Source: Methanococcoides orientis
Lineage (GTDB): Archaea; Halobacteriota; Methanosarcinia; Methanosarcinales; Methanosarcinaceae
Direction of reading: 5' to 3'
NCBI RefSeq assembly: GCF_021184045.1
Contig: NZ_CP073710.1
Location: 1,746,685-1,810,684 of the forward strand
Length of the DNA stretch: 64,000 nt
A program made the position numbers and the translations under genes. A model generated the notes under the pieces. That model was not told the origin of the DNA. It made no database searches and saw only the letters and a program-made list of their open reading frames with translations. Shown piece by piece: positions 38,150 through 47,925 of this stretch. The number at the start of each line of letters is the position of its first letter. Position 1 is the first letter of the stretch.

Positions 38150-38665
38150 TCAGACCTCACTGAACTCCTCGGGATATTCCACAACACCCCTGACATTATC
38201 CAGTGCACCATCAACAAGCTCCATTGCCATGAATGCCTCATCCGGCACGTCCTCAAAGGGAGCCCTGATATCCCACTGCGATGCAGGTCTGAAACCAAAG
38301 CGTGGATAATATTCAGCATGACCCAGAACGATCACCGACTCATATCCAAGGTTCTCCGCCACGGTAAGCCCTTCCTTTACAAGAGCACTGCCAATACCCT
38401 GCTTCTGGAACTTCGGGAGAACGGACATTGGTGCCAGTGAAAGGGAATCAAATTCCTTGCCATCGTCAACGACCTTGATCGGGAAGAACAGGATATGTCC
38501 TACAACCTTGCCATCTACCTCGGCAACTAGTGAAAGCTCAGGAACAAAATCGGAGTGCATCCTCAAATTCACAACAAGCTGCCCCTCGTTCACCTGGCCA
38601 AAAGCGTGATCATTCACTTCTGTGATCGCGATGTAATCGGTATCTTCTTCTTTTCTGATCTGCAT
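38150..38665 (-). CDS. YhbS-like GNAT acetyltransferase
   Basis: 171 residues from ATG 38665 (MQIRKEEDTDYIAI); the frame is open 23 codons further but homology starts here. The acetyl-CoA loop is LAPMSVLPKFQKQGIGSALVKEGL, followed by VIVLGHAEYYPRFGFRPAS. The family acts on small molecules or proteins; the substrate is unknown. Confidence 0.87.
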   Translation of the reverse strand: MQIRKEEDTDYIAITEVNDHAFGQVNEGQLVVNLRMHSDFVPELSLVAEVDGKVVGHILFFPIKVVDDGKEFDSLSLAPMSVLPKFQKQGIGSALVKEGLTVAENLGYESVIVLGHAEYYPRFGFRPASQWDIRAPFEDVPDEAFMAMELVDGALDNVRGVVEYPEEFSEV

Positions 38666-38726
38666 ACATGATCCCCAAAAAAAAGATAGATCACCTGAAA
38701 TAAATAGTTTACTTGCAAGAGGGAGA

Positions 38727-39329
38727 TCAACCATTAATATATGCCACAGTAGCCCTGTTCCGGGTCAGGTCTGTGACCTTTGAGATAAGATCTTCCTCAG
38801 TGCCTTTTCTAACTTCAACAGACAGTTCCACGATGTCGGTGTAATTCTCATCCACCAGGTGGCCATATTCTTCGATCAGCTTCTTCACCGGTTGGATGTC
38901 GGAATAGGTGACCTTCAATTTCAGGGCTGTCATTTCATGCACTTCAATTATCCCGGCTTCCTCGATGGCTGCAACCGCTGCTTCCCTGTAAGCTCTGGAA
39001 AGACCCCCGAATCCCAGTTTTACGCCACCAAAATAACGGGTTACCACCACTGCAACATTGCTCAGCTCCTTAAGCTCCAGCACCTTGAATACCGGCTTTC
39101 CGGAGCTGCCTGCAGGCTCGCCGTCATCGTCATACTTTGCCACAAGGGTGCTGCCGTTCTTGATAAGGTAAGCAGAGACATTGTGATTGGCATCACCGTA
39201 TCGCTCCTTGACGGCAAGCACAAAGGCCTTCGCTTCTGCTTCATTTTTTATGGGAGCAGCATGGCCTATGAAGACCGAATTCTTGAACTCCTTCTGGGCA
39301 ACACCATCAGACCTGACCGTTCGATACAA
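38727..39329 (-). CDS. YigZ/IMPACT family protein
   Basis: 200 residues. The signature is DDDGEPAGSSGKPVFKVLE followed by NVAVVVTRYFGGVKLGFGGLSRAY, which defines the IMPACT/YigZ family. The C-terminal ferredoxin-like domain (LKLKVTYSDIQPVKKLIEEYG) is also present. Eukaryotic IMPACT acts in translation-stress signalling; the prokaryotic role is unclear. Confidence 0.92.
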   Translation of the reverse strand: MYRTVRSDGVAQKEFKNSVFIGHAAPIKNEAEAKAFVLAVKERYGDANHNVSAYLIKNGSTLVAKYDDDGEPAGSSGKPVFKVLELKELSNVAVVVTRYFGGVKLGFGGLSRAYREAAVAAIEEAGIIEVHEMTALKLKVTYSDIQPVKKLIEEYGHLVDENYTDIVELSVEVRKGTEEDLISKVTDLTRNRATVAYING

Positions 39330-39457
39330 AGGATCACCAGCACAACGATTGAATATTAATAACGGTAAACATCTATCATTAGATCAGTAGAAGAAATCCG
39401 ATGCAATACCGTGCAAGCTCAAGAGATAGCTGATGATACATAAAATAGAGGGATGAG

Positions 39458-40591
39458 ATGTTATACCGCAAATTTGGAAGAACAGGAGAGAACGTTTCAG
39501 TACTTGGTTTCGGGTGCATGAGATTTCCTGTGATCGATGGAAAAGATGACCAGATCGATGAAGAGCAGGCAACCCGGATGATCGAATACGCCATCGAACA
39601 GGGTGTGAACTATTTTGACACAGCTTATCCATACCACGAAGGAAAAAGCGAACCATTTGTGGGTAAAGTGCTGAGCAAGGGCTATCGTGAAAAGGTCTAT
39701 CTTGCAACAAAATTGCCGCTATGGCTGGTGGAAACAAGAGATGATATGGACCGCTACCTTAATGATCAGCTCCGCAGGCTTCAGACAGAATACATCGATT
39801 TCTACCTCATGCACGGCTTCACAAAAGGTCACTGGGAAAAGATGAAAGAACTGGGAATGTTCGATTTTATTGAAAGTGCAATATCAGCCGGCAAGATCAA
39901 ATATATAGGATTCTCCTTCCACGACGATCTAGAGGTATTCAAAGAGATCGTGGACGGCTATAACTGGGATTTCTGTATGATACAGTACAACTTCATGGAT
40001 GAGAACTACCAGGCAGGAAAGGAAGGTCTCCACTACGCTGCAGATAAAGGTCTTGGTGTTGCCATCATGGAGCCACTGCGCGGCGGAAGCCTTGTCCGGA
40101 TACCGGATGAAGTGCAGCAGATATGGGACAGTGCAGATGTTAAACGCACACCTGCCAACTGGTGTCTGCAATATCTCTGGGACCAGCCACAGATCAGTAT
40201 CGTCCTGAGCGGTATGAGTAATTTCGAGCAATTGGAAGAAAATATCGCCTATGCAGAAGAAGGAGTTGCAGGATCGCTTTCTGAGAAAGAGCATGAGCTC
40301 ATCGGGAAAGTTAAAGACGTATATCTTGAAAAGATCGAAGTGAATTGCACTGACTGCAAATACTGCCTGCCATGTCCTTCCGGAGTTAATATACCGGCTG
40401 CATTTACCTACTTTAACAGTGCTTCCATGTACGGAAATCTTGAAAAAGCACGTCTTCATTATGACCTGTTCGTGCCAGCTGAGGAAAGGGCATCCAGATG
40501 TATTGAATGTGGAATTTGTGAACAGAAATGCCCGCAGCACATTTCAATCCAAAAAATGTTAAAATGTGCGTCAAATGTTTTAGAGTATTGA
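39458..40591 (+). CDS. Aldo/keto reductase with C-terminal 4Fe-4S domain
   Basis: 377 residues. The N-terminal 280 are an aldo/keto reductase barrel: VLGFGCMRFP, YFDTAYPYHEGKSE with the catalytic tyrosine, and the later YIDFYLMHGF with the catalytic histidine. The C-terminus has NCTDCKYCLPCPSGVNIP and CIECGICEQKCPQHI for Fe-S clusters. Such proteins are common in methanogens and clostridia; the substrate is unknown. Confidence 0.92.
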   Translation: MLYRKFGRTGENVSVLGFGCMRFPVIDGKDDQIDEEQATRMIEYAIEQGVNYFDTAYPYHEGKSEPFVGKVLSKGYREKVYLATKLPLWLVETRDDMDRYLNDQLRRLQTEYIDFYLMHGFTKGHWEKMKELGMFDFIESAISAGKIKYIGFSFHDDLEVFKEIVDGYNWDFCMIQYNFMDENYQAGKEGLHYAADKGLGVAIMEPLRGGSLVRIPDEVQQIWDSADVKRTPANWCLQYLWDQPQISIVLSGMSNFEQLEENIAYAEEGVAGSLSEKEHELIGKVKDVYLEKIEVNCTDCKYCLPCPSGVNIPAAFTYFNSASMYGNLEKARLHYDLFVPAEERASRCIECGICEQKCPQHISIQKMLKCASNVLEY

Positions 40592-40678
40592 GGAAATACA
40601 TATATACATAAAATAATCATATAGATTAAAGTACTCATGGTCATGAGTATAATGTATTCCATTGGGAGGCACTCCCTA

Positions 40679-42676
40679 ATGACAGCTCATATAGAAAGCG
40701 GAATAATGCATAATGCATTGAATGTAGAAGAGAACAGATGCAGCATCCTCATAGAGAACATAGCTGACATATCCTACATATTAGATCCGGAAGGAATTAT
40801 AGATTATATCAGCCCTCAGATAAGGAAATTTGGACTGGACTCCCATAAGATGCATGGCACTTCTTTTTTGAAATACATCAATTCATCAGACCGTGAAGAT
40901 CTGGAATTCGAATTCCGGAAGATGCTGACTGACAGTACTCCTTTTGACAACTTGCTCAGGGTTCTCGACCAGGATGGCAAAGAACACTGCCTTGAGAACC
41001 ATGCCGAATTCCAGAGAGGAAGAAATGGGAAGCCATCCAGGATCATCGGCATCATGAAAGATGTCACAAAAAACATCGCAATGCAAAAAGAGCTGCAGAG
41101 ATATCGCGATAAATTTGATGAAAGCCTGGAAATTCGAAATTCTGAACTGGCAAGTTCCAATGAAACACTTAAACAGGAAATAAAGGACCTGAAAGAAACA
41201 GAAGAAAGAATCAGCAGCCTGAGCCAGTTCCAGCAAACCGTTATTGAGAACGCGGACATCTGGCTTGATGTGCTTAACAGAGACGTTGAAGTCGTAATAT
41301 GGAACAATGCTGCAGAAAGGATAAGCGGTTATACAAGGGATGAAGTTGTCGGCAGCACGAAGATATGGGACCAGCTATACCCGGAAAAAGAGTATCGCGA
41401 TGAGATATTCTCAACAATTACCAGGATCATAGAAGAAGGGACGAAAGTATCAGATCTGGAAACTATCATCACAAGAAAAGATGGGGAAAAACGAGTCATT
41501 TTATGGAACTACAAGAAACTCCTTAATTCAAAAGGAGAGAACATCGGAACGATAGGCATCGGTAATGATATTACCAAAAGAAAAGAAGCAGAAGAGATAC
41601 AGATAAAGCATGTTCATTTCATGCAGGAACTTATTGATGCCATACCTGCGCCTATATGTTACAAAGATAAAGAAGGAATATATCTTGGATGCAACAAGGC
41701 ATTTGAGGACTTTTCCGGTATCAAAAAAGAAGAGATAATTAGAAAAAATATCTCTGAACTACAGATTGATATCCAGATCGCTGAATCACATTGCACGGAC
41801 ACGGAACTGATCAAGACAGGAGGATCAAGGACCTATGAAAAAGAAGTGATCTACGCCAGCGATCAGAAAAAACACAATATTATGATCAATAAGTCTGTTT
41901 TTACTGACATAAAAGGGGATGTCCTCGGAGTGATAGGCGTAATTATTGATATCACGGACCGTGTCAGGTCTGAGATTATCCTGAAAGAGTATGCCGAACA
42001 ACTTGAGCGTTCCAATGAACTTAAAGATATCTTCACAGACATCATGCGCCATGATCTTCTCAACCATGCAAATGTGATCAATGGATTTGCATACATGCTC
42101 TTGCAAATGGAAAAGGATGAGAAAAAGATAAAGAACCTTGAGAATATCGAGGTCAGTAACCGTAAGCTTATGGAGCTTATCGAATCAGCGGCATCTTTTG
42201 CAAAGTTCGAAACTATCGATGACATCAATTTTGAGACAATAGAACTTGCAGGAATGTTAAAAGATATCATAAAACATTTCCAATATCATGCCAAACAAAA
42301 GAACGTCGTCATCGAACTTCCGGTACATCGGGAATACAATGCGTTGGCCAATCCTATGATAGAAGAAGTATTTGCAAATCTGATATCAAATGCTATCAAG
42401 TATGGCCCTGAAAATTCAAAGGTCATTGTAGATATCATCGATAAAGATACAGATTGGAAGGTCACAGTCACCGATTTCGGAGATGGAATCCCGGATAATG
42501 AAAAGTCACTGATATTCGACCGTTTCAAACGTGTTGACAAGAAAGGAGTGAAAGGTACCGGACTCGGGCTCGCCATTGTTAAAAGGATAGTTGACCTGCA
42601 TGGAGGGGATCTCAGTGTGGAGGACAATCTCGGAAACAGTGGAACCGTTTTTGGAGTAACTTTTACGAAGGTATGA
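40679..42676 (+). CDS. PAS-domain sensor histidine kinase
   Basis: 665 residues from ATG 40679, which has GGGAGG nine bases before it; an ATG at 40637 is open but lacks this site. There are three PAS domains (about 15-135, 190-305, 320-440) with a coiled coil after the first, a HisKA-like helix with the phospho-acceptor in MRHDLLNHANVING, and the HATPase domain (NLISNAIKYGP, FGDGIPDNEK, GTGLGLAIVKRI). No transmembrane segment is visible, so it should sense a cytoplasmic signal. It is paralogous to the next gene. No response regulator lies nearby. Confidence 0.9.
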   Translation: MTAHIESGIMHNALNVEENRCSILIENIADISYILDPEGIIDYISPQIRKFGLDSHKMHGTSFLKYINSSDREDLEFEFRKMLTDSTPFDNLLRVLDQDGKEHCLENHAEFQRGRNGKPSRIIGIMKDVTKNIAMQKELQRYRDKFDESLEIRNSELASSNETLKQEIKDLKETEERISSLSQFQQTVIENADIWLDVLNRDVEVVIWNNAAERISGYTRDEVVGSTKIWDQLYPEKEYRDEIFSTITRIIEEGTKVSDLETIITRKDGEKRVILWNYKKLLNSKGENIGTIGIGNDITKRKEAEEIQIKHVHFMQELIDAIPAPICYKDKEGIYLGCNKAFEDFSGIKKEEIIRKNISELQIDIQIAESHCTDTELIKTGGSRTYEKEVIYASDQKKHNIMINKSVFTDIKGDVLGVIGVIIDITDRVRSEIILKEYAEQLERSNELKDIFTDIMRHDLLNHANVINGFAYMLLQMEKDEKKIKNLENIEVSNRKLMELIESAASFAKFETIDDINFETIELAGMLKDIIKHFQYHAKQKNVVIELPVHREYNALANPMIEEVFANLISNAIKYGPENSKVIVDIIDKDTDWKVTVTDFGDGIPDNEKSLIFDRFKRVDKKGVKGTGLGLAIVKRIVDLHGGDLSVEDNLGNSGTVFGVTFTKV

Positions 42677-42917
42677 AATATCTTTAATGATCAAATTGAT
42701 CAAAAATAGCTGTACGGTCACAGATCAGACACTAATAATTTTACAGTTTTGATCTTCAACTTTGCAGTTCACAGATTATACATTAGCAGAGACACTTTGC
42801 AAACATTATTGTGTCGATGAACATCGCTTTTTTAGACCAGACAAGTATATTTATATACTCCATCAGAACATAATAATATTCTGTTTTGTTTTTTCATTAC
42901 CCGGGAGGGGGTAGACT

Positions 42918-45668
42918 ATAAAGACAGATACCATCGACTATGTTTCCATAAAGGATCTCTTAAACAAAGGGGAGGAAAAATATCGATACCTGATCGAGAA
43001 TACTAAGGATATAATCTACATCACAAATGAGAGAGGTATCATTCTTTACATAAGTCCCCAGATCAAACCATATGGATTTGATCCTGAAAGTATGGAAAAC
43101 ACCTCTTTTGCAGATTACATTCATCCGGAAGACCGTGAAAAACTAGTCGCAGATTTCCGAAAAGCAATGATGGAAAAAAATGCACCAAAAAGTGAGTTCA
43201 GATTATTAGACAGTGAAGGAAATATTCACTGGATCGAGAACTACCCTCACTTCCAGAGCGATCAGGATGGTAACTCCCGAGGGTTGATTGGTGTGCTTCG
43301 GGATGTAACCGAGCACAAGGATGTAGAAGATGAACTCAAAAAGTATCGTAACCATCTCGAAGAGCTTGTAGAGATAAGAACATCCGAACTTAAAAAGGCC
43401 AATGAACAGCTCAAAGAGGAGATAAGTGAAAAAAAGCGTGCTGAGGAAACATTAAAACAGAAAGAACAGCACATAAGCACCCTTTTTGCTGTTGCCCCCA
43501 TAGGGATCGGACTTACCTGTAATAGAAAGATGCTGGATGCCAATGAGGAAGCTTACAACATACTTGGATACTCAAAAGAAGAGATCTTCGAAAAAGACAC
43601 TCGCATCTTCTATCCATCTGATGAACATTACAGGCTTGTCGGTGAAGAACTAGAAGCTGTCATTAAAGAAAGACGGACGAGAACTACAGAAACTCAATTC
43701 GTGCACAAAGATGGAAGGATCATTGATATTTCCATGAAACTTGCACTTCTGGATCCTGAAGATCCTTCCAGAGGGATCATATACACATTGCAGGACATTA
43801 CAGAGATAAAAGATTACGAGAAAACTATCAGGGAAAAGGAAGCAAAGATCAGAAGTGTATTCCGTGCAACACCGATAGGAATTGGAGTAGTCTGGGAAAG
43901 GGAGTTTAGAGATGTTAATGACAGTATGTGCGAGCTGGTAGGATATTCAAGAGAGGAAATTGTAGGATTTAATACAAGATTCCTTTATCCGGATGAAGAA
44001 GAGTACTACAGGGTCGGAAATATATTGAAAGGTTTTGGAGAGGAGAAAGGTCCGATCCAGGCACAGGGTAAATGGATACGCAAGGATGGAAAGGAAATTG
44101 ACATTGCATTTACTTTTGCCCTTATAGATCCAAATAACCCACCATCAGGAATTACTTTTACAGTAGAGGACATAACTGAAAAATTACTGGCTGATGAAAA
44201 GATATGCAACCTCACGCAGTTCCAGCAGACAGTTATTGAAAATGCAGATATATGGCTTAACGTTCTCAACAAAGATGCGGAGGTTGTTATATGGAACAAT
44301 GCTGCAGAAAAAATAAGTGGATATACCAGAGAAGAGATCATAGGCAGTACTAAGGTCTGGGATCTGCTATATCCGGATGAAAAATATCGTAATGAGGTAT
44401 TTGCAGAAGCTAAAGCCATTTTAGAACAAGGGAAGCGAGTAGCCGGATTTGAGACCATCATCACAAGAAAAGATGGTGAAGAGCGCATAATATCATGGAA
44501 CTCTAGAAACCTTGTCAATGAAAATAGAGAAGTCATCGGGTCGATAGCTATTGGAAATGATATTACGCAACTCAAAGAGGTTGAAAAGGTCCAGATAACA
44601 TATTTCCATTTCCTGCAGGAACTTATAGATGCTATCCCATTACCTGTGTTCTACAAAAATAAAGATGGAATATATCTTGGATGCAACAAGGCATTTGAGG
44701 ATTTTATAGGAATAAAAAGAGAAGAACTGGTTGGAAGAACTGTTTTTGAAATATCTCCTGAGGACCTTGCAATAAGTTATTATGAGAAAGATAACGAACT
44801 TTTCGAAAAAGGTGGAATACAGGTATATGAATCACAATGTGAATCACTAGATGGTTCAAGACGCAGAGTTGTATTCAATAAATCATTGTTCACAGACCTG
44901 AACGGAGATAAAGCCGGACTTGTCGGAGCAATTTTTGATGTGACCGAGATAAAGGAAACTGAGGAAATGCTCAGGAAATACGCAAAGCAACTTGAGAACT
45001 CAAATGAGCTAAAAGACATATTTACAGATGTTCTTAGTCATGATCTCCTCAACCATGCAACTGTCATAGATGGATATACTCATCTTTTGCTTATCGAGGA
45101 AGATGATGAAAATAAGTTACAGAAACTTGACAAAATTGATAACACAAATCAAAAGCTCATCGAAATTATCGAATCTGTGGCAGCTTTTGCCAAATTGGAA
45201 TCGACGGAGGAGATCGATTTTGAACCTATGGACATTACAAAGATCCTGAATTACTGCAAATCTCATTTTGAATATCAGGCAGCTCAGAAGGATATAAACA
45301 TCGTGCTAGGAACAAAAGACAGGCATGATGCACTTGTAAACCCGATGATCGAGGAAGTTTTTGCAAATCTTATATCAAATGCTGTAAAATACGGTCCTGA
45401 AAATGAAAATATCAAAATTGATGTTAAAGATCAGGATGAATACTGGAAGGTCACAGTAACTGATTCAGGAAAAGGTATTGCAGATGAGGACAAAGACCTG
45501 ATATTCGATCGTTTCAAACGAGCAACAGGAAATTGCAAAATAAAAGGAAGTGGGATTGGTCTTGCAATTGTCAAGAGGATAGCTGAACTCCATGGAGGAA
45601 AAGTTGGAGTAGAAGATAATCCGGATGGACCGGGCAGCGAATTCTGGGTAACTTTAAAGAAAGCGTAA
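42918..45668 (+). CDS. PAS-domain sensor histidine kinase with probable non-AUG start
   Basis: 916 residues if started at ATA 42918, six bases after the very strong GGGAGGGGG. The first ATG (43092) would cut the first PAS domain in half. The upstream part (EEKYRYLIENTKDIIYITNERG) is clearly PAS and aligns with the paralog just upstream, while an in-frame TAG at 42912-42914 blocks any earlier start. Four to five PAS domains follow, then a HisKA-like helix (LSHDLLNHATVIDGY) and the HATPase (NLISNAVKYGP, GKGIADEDK, GSGIGLAIVKRI). It has two more PAS modules than its neighbour. A TATA element lies near 42846. Confidence 0.82.
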   Translation: MKTDTIDYVSIKDLLNKGEEKYRYLIENTKDIIYITNERGIILYISPQIKPYGFDPESMENTSFADYIHPEDREKLVADFRKAMMEKNAPKSEFRLLDSEGNIHWIENYPHFQSDQDGNSRGLIGVLRDVTEHKDVEDELKKYRNHLEELVEIRTSELKKANEQLKEEISEKKRAEETLKQKEQHISTLFAVAPIGIGLTCNRKMLDANEEAYNILGYSKEEIFEKDTRIFYPSDEHYRLVGEELEAVIKERRTRTTETQFVHKDGRIIDISMKLALLDPEDPSRGIIYTLQDITEIKDYEKTIREKEAKIRSVFRATPIGIGVVWEREFRDVNDSMCELVGYSREEIVGFNTRFLYPDEEEYYRVGNILKGFGEEKGPIQAQGKWIRKDGKEIDIAFTFALIDPNNPPSGITFTVEDITEKLLADEKICNLTQFQQTVIENADIWLNVLNKDAEVVIWNNAAEKISGYTREEIIGSTKVWDLLYPDEKYRNEVFAEAKAILEQGKRVAGFETIITRKDGEERIISWNSRNLVNENREVIGSIAIGNDITQLKEVEKVQITYFHFLQELIDAIPLPVFYKNKDGIYLGCNKAFEDFIGIKREELVGRTVFEISPEDLAISYYEKDNELFEKGGIQVYESQCESLDGSRRRVVFNKSLFTDLNGDKAGLVGAIFDVTEIKETEEMLRKYAKQLENSNELKDIFTDVLSHDLLNHATVIDGYTHLLLIEEDDENKLQKLDKIDNTNQKLIEIIESVAAFAKLESTEEIDFEPMDITKILNYCKSHFEYQAAQKDINIVLGTKDRHDALVNPMIEEVFANLISNAVKYGPENENIKIDVKDQDEYWKVTVTDSGKGIADEDKDLIFDRFKRATGNCKIKGSGIGLAIVKRIAELHGGKVGVEDNPDGPGSEFWVTLKKA

Positions 45669-45714
45669 ATCATTATTAACACAAGGATAATATATTGACA
45701 CGGAGGTTATTAAA

Positions 45715-45948
45715 GTGGAAGAATTTACAAAAGAAGAACTTTCAAAGTACACTGGTAAGGACGGTTCAAAATGCTACATAGCATATCAGGGAAAGGTCTA
45801 CGACGTAACTGACAGCATGCTATGGGATGACGGAGATCATCAGGGAATGCATGAAGGCGGTATGGACCTTACCGAAGAGATGGATGACTCCCCACATGAT
45901 GATGACGTCATGGAAGAGGTTCCTGTTATTGGAACATTGATAGATTGA
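45715..45948 (+). CDS. Cytochrome b5-like heme-binding domain protein
   Basis: 77 residues from GTG 45715, preceded by GGAGGT. The pattern FTKEELSKYTGKDGSKCYIAYQGKVYDVTDSMLWDDGDHQGMH...DLTEEMDDSPHDDDVM matches the small archaeal cytochrome b5-like family, with the two histidines at the usual positions for heme or a related ligand. Function is unknown. Confidence 0.85.
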   Translation: MEEFTKEELSKYTGKDGSKCYIAYQGKVYDVTDSMLWDDGDHQGMHEGGMDLTEEMDDSPHDDDVMEEVPVIGTLID

Positions 45949-45982
45949 AATATCTTTTTTGGAGATAATTTATCCCATTTAG

Positions 45983-46002
45983 GGGCATGGCTGAAAATGC
46001 CC
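45983..46002. terminator. Hairpin upstream of cysteate synthase
   Basis: GGGCAT (45983-45988) pairs with ATGCCC (45997-46002) around GGCTGAAA, followed by AT-rich sequence. It probably ends the cytochrome b5-like transcript. Confidence 0.45.
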
Positions 46003-46133
46003 ATAAATATTTATTTTACACTTTTTGCAGAGAGATTTCCCCAAAGTCCACATTAAGTGCCATAGAAACCCAAATCGGCAATTTTTGCCTTTTTAATGGA
46101 AAAATATATAAGTAGATTCTCCGACTTGACCCC

Positions 46134-47378
46134 ATGAACAAGTATGTCGTGAAATGTCCGGAGTGCGGACAAGTCAGGGACCCATATGCATTACATTGCC
46201 CTAATGATGATGCATTGCTGCGTACAGAGTATTCTAAGAAACAGATAGAACCGACAGACATGCCGGGCATCTGGAGATATTACGACTGGCTCCCGGTAAA
46301 CGGTATCATAGAGGAAGGTTCCGGCAGACCTGTGACATACAAAAGTGAGGAGTTTGCAAAAGAGCTCGGACTTAACGACCTGAATATCACTTTCAATGGC
46401 TATTGGCCTGAAAAAGAGGCTTTCATAAGAACATGCAGCTTCAAGGACCTTGAGTCATTCCCCACAATGCAGCGACTGATAGAGAATAATGAAGAGCGTA
46501 TAATGGTGGTCGCATCTGCCGGTAATACTGCCAGGGCCTTTGCACATGTGGCATCCATAACAGGACAGAAATTGCTGCTGATCGTACCAAAGAACAGCGC
46601 CCATCGGCTCTGGACAGCAGATGAGGACTCCTCTTCCATCTGCACGGTGACCGTTGATGGAGACTACTACCAGGCCATTGCACTGGCAGAAAAGATAGCA
46701 TCAAGAGATGATTTTGTAAGCGAAGGCGGTGCCCGCAACGTTGCCAGAAGGGATGGTATGGGAACCGTGATGCTGGATGCGGTACTTACCACCAAAAGCC
46801 TGCCACAACATTATTTCCAGGCAGTTGGCAGCGGAACAGGCGGAATTTCAGCATGGGAAGCATCCATGAGGCTTCTTGAGGACGGTCGTTTCGGCAACAA
46901 CATGCCACGACTTCATCTTGCACAGAACCTGCCATGCGCACCCCTCTACTCATTATGGACAGGCATTGAGCTCACAGGCCGCTGTCCTGAAGAAATGCAT
47001 GATGATGTGCTCTACAACAGGAAGCCGCCATACTCAGCGATAGGCGGTGTGAAAGATGCACTGGATGATACAGACGGGGCCATCTACGGGATCACTAACA
47101 AGGAAGCTGAAGCTGCACAGAAGCTCTTCGAAGAAAGCGAAGGGATCGACATATTGCCAGCCCCTGCTGTTGCCTGTGCTGCACTGATAAAGGCACTGGA
47201 TGCAGGCGAGGTCAAACCCGATGAGCAGATCGTCCTGAACATAACCGGCGGAGGACAAAAACGATTAGAAGAAGCATTTTCGACACAACTACTGGAGATC
47301 GAACTTGCCTTATCCCCAACAGACCCGGATGCGGAGAAAAAGATACTGGAAAAGGTATCTGAGTTTTTCGGGAAATGA
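46134..47378 (+). CDS. Cysteate synthase (coenzyme M biosynthesis)
   Basis: 414 residues. It is a PLP enzyme related to threonine synthase that converts phosphoserine and sulfite to cysteate in Methanosarcinales. It has an N-terminal zinc ribbon (CPECGQ...HCPND), the substrate-loop segment near NGYWPEKEAFIRTCSFKDLES, and VVASAGNTARAFAHV and AVGSGTGGISAWEA for phosphate binding. The comD and comE genes that follow confirm the pathway: cysteate is transaminated to sulfopyruvate, then decarboxylated by ComDE. Confidence 0.93.
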   Translation: MNKYVVKCPECGQVRDPYALHCPNDDALLRTEYSKKQIEPTDMPGIWRYYDWLPVNGIIEEGSGRPVTYKSEEFAKELGLNDLNITFNGYWPEKEAFIRTCSFKDLESFPTMQRLIENNEERIMVVASAGNTARAFAHVASITGQKLLLIVPKNSAHRLWTADEDSSSICTVTVDGDYYQAIALAEKIASRDDFVSEGGARNVARRDGMGTVMLDAVLTTKSLPQHYFQAVGSGTGGISAWEASMRLLEDGRFGNNMPRLHLAQNLPCAPLYSLWTGIELTGRCPEEMHDDVLYNRKPPYSAIGGVKDALDDTDGAIYGITNKEAEAAQKLFEESEGIDILPAPAVACAALIKALDAGEVKPDEQIVLNITGGGQKRLEEAFSTQLLEIELALSPTDPDAEKKILEKVSEFFGK

Positions 47379-47427
47379 GGTTGCTTAAAATGAGCAATGC
47401 TATCAAGCTGAAAGTGTGGTGAGAAAA

Positions 47428-47925
47428 ATGGACCCAAGCATATCAGTATTCAATGGTATGAGAATGACAGGCATCGACCTTGTTGTCAGTGTACCCTGTA
47501 TCAACCTGAAGGACATACTTCCGATGATAGATGATGACCCTTCCATGATCCATGTGCCTGTGACCCGTGAAGAAGAAGGCGTGGGCATCTGTGCCGGTGC
47601 TTACATGGGAGGAAAGATACCTGCAATGCTCATGCAGAATTCAGGACTCGGAAATTCCATCAACGCACTTGCATCCCTTAACAAGCTGTTCCACATCCCC
47701 CTACTACTGATCATGAGCCACAGGGGTGTGGAAGGTGAAACTATCTGTGCCCAGGTACCTATGGGTCAGCTTACAACATCTTTGCTTGATACACTTGACA
47801 TACCATATGTCGTGCCTACCATAGACAATGTGGAAGAAACGATACTTCATGCGTGGGCGATCGCATCGGAGAAAGGGCGACCGGTTGCAGTCCTTCTTGA
47901 GATAGGATTCTGGGAGGCAGAATGA
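47428..47925 (+). CDS. comD: Sulfopyruvate decarboxylase alpha subunit ComD
   Basis: 165 residues from ATG 47428, which has GGTGA at the right distance; a GTG at 47416 would add four residues. It is the pyrimidine half of a split TPP enzyme: VTREEEGVGICAGAYMGGKIPAMLMQNSGLGNSINALASL carries the conserved glutamate. With ComE it turns sulfopyruvate into sulfoacetaldehyde. It overlaps comE by ATGA. Confidence 0.94.
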   Translation: MDPSISVFNGMRMTGIDLVVSVPCINLKDILPMIDDDPSMIHVPVTREEEGVGICAGAYMGGKIPAMLMQNSGLGNSINALASLNKLFHIPLLLIMSHRGVEGETICAQVPMGQLTTSLLDTLDIPYVVPTIDNVEETILHAWAIASEKGRPVAVLLEIGFWEAE

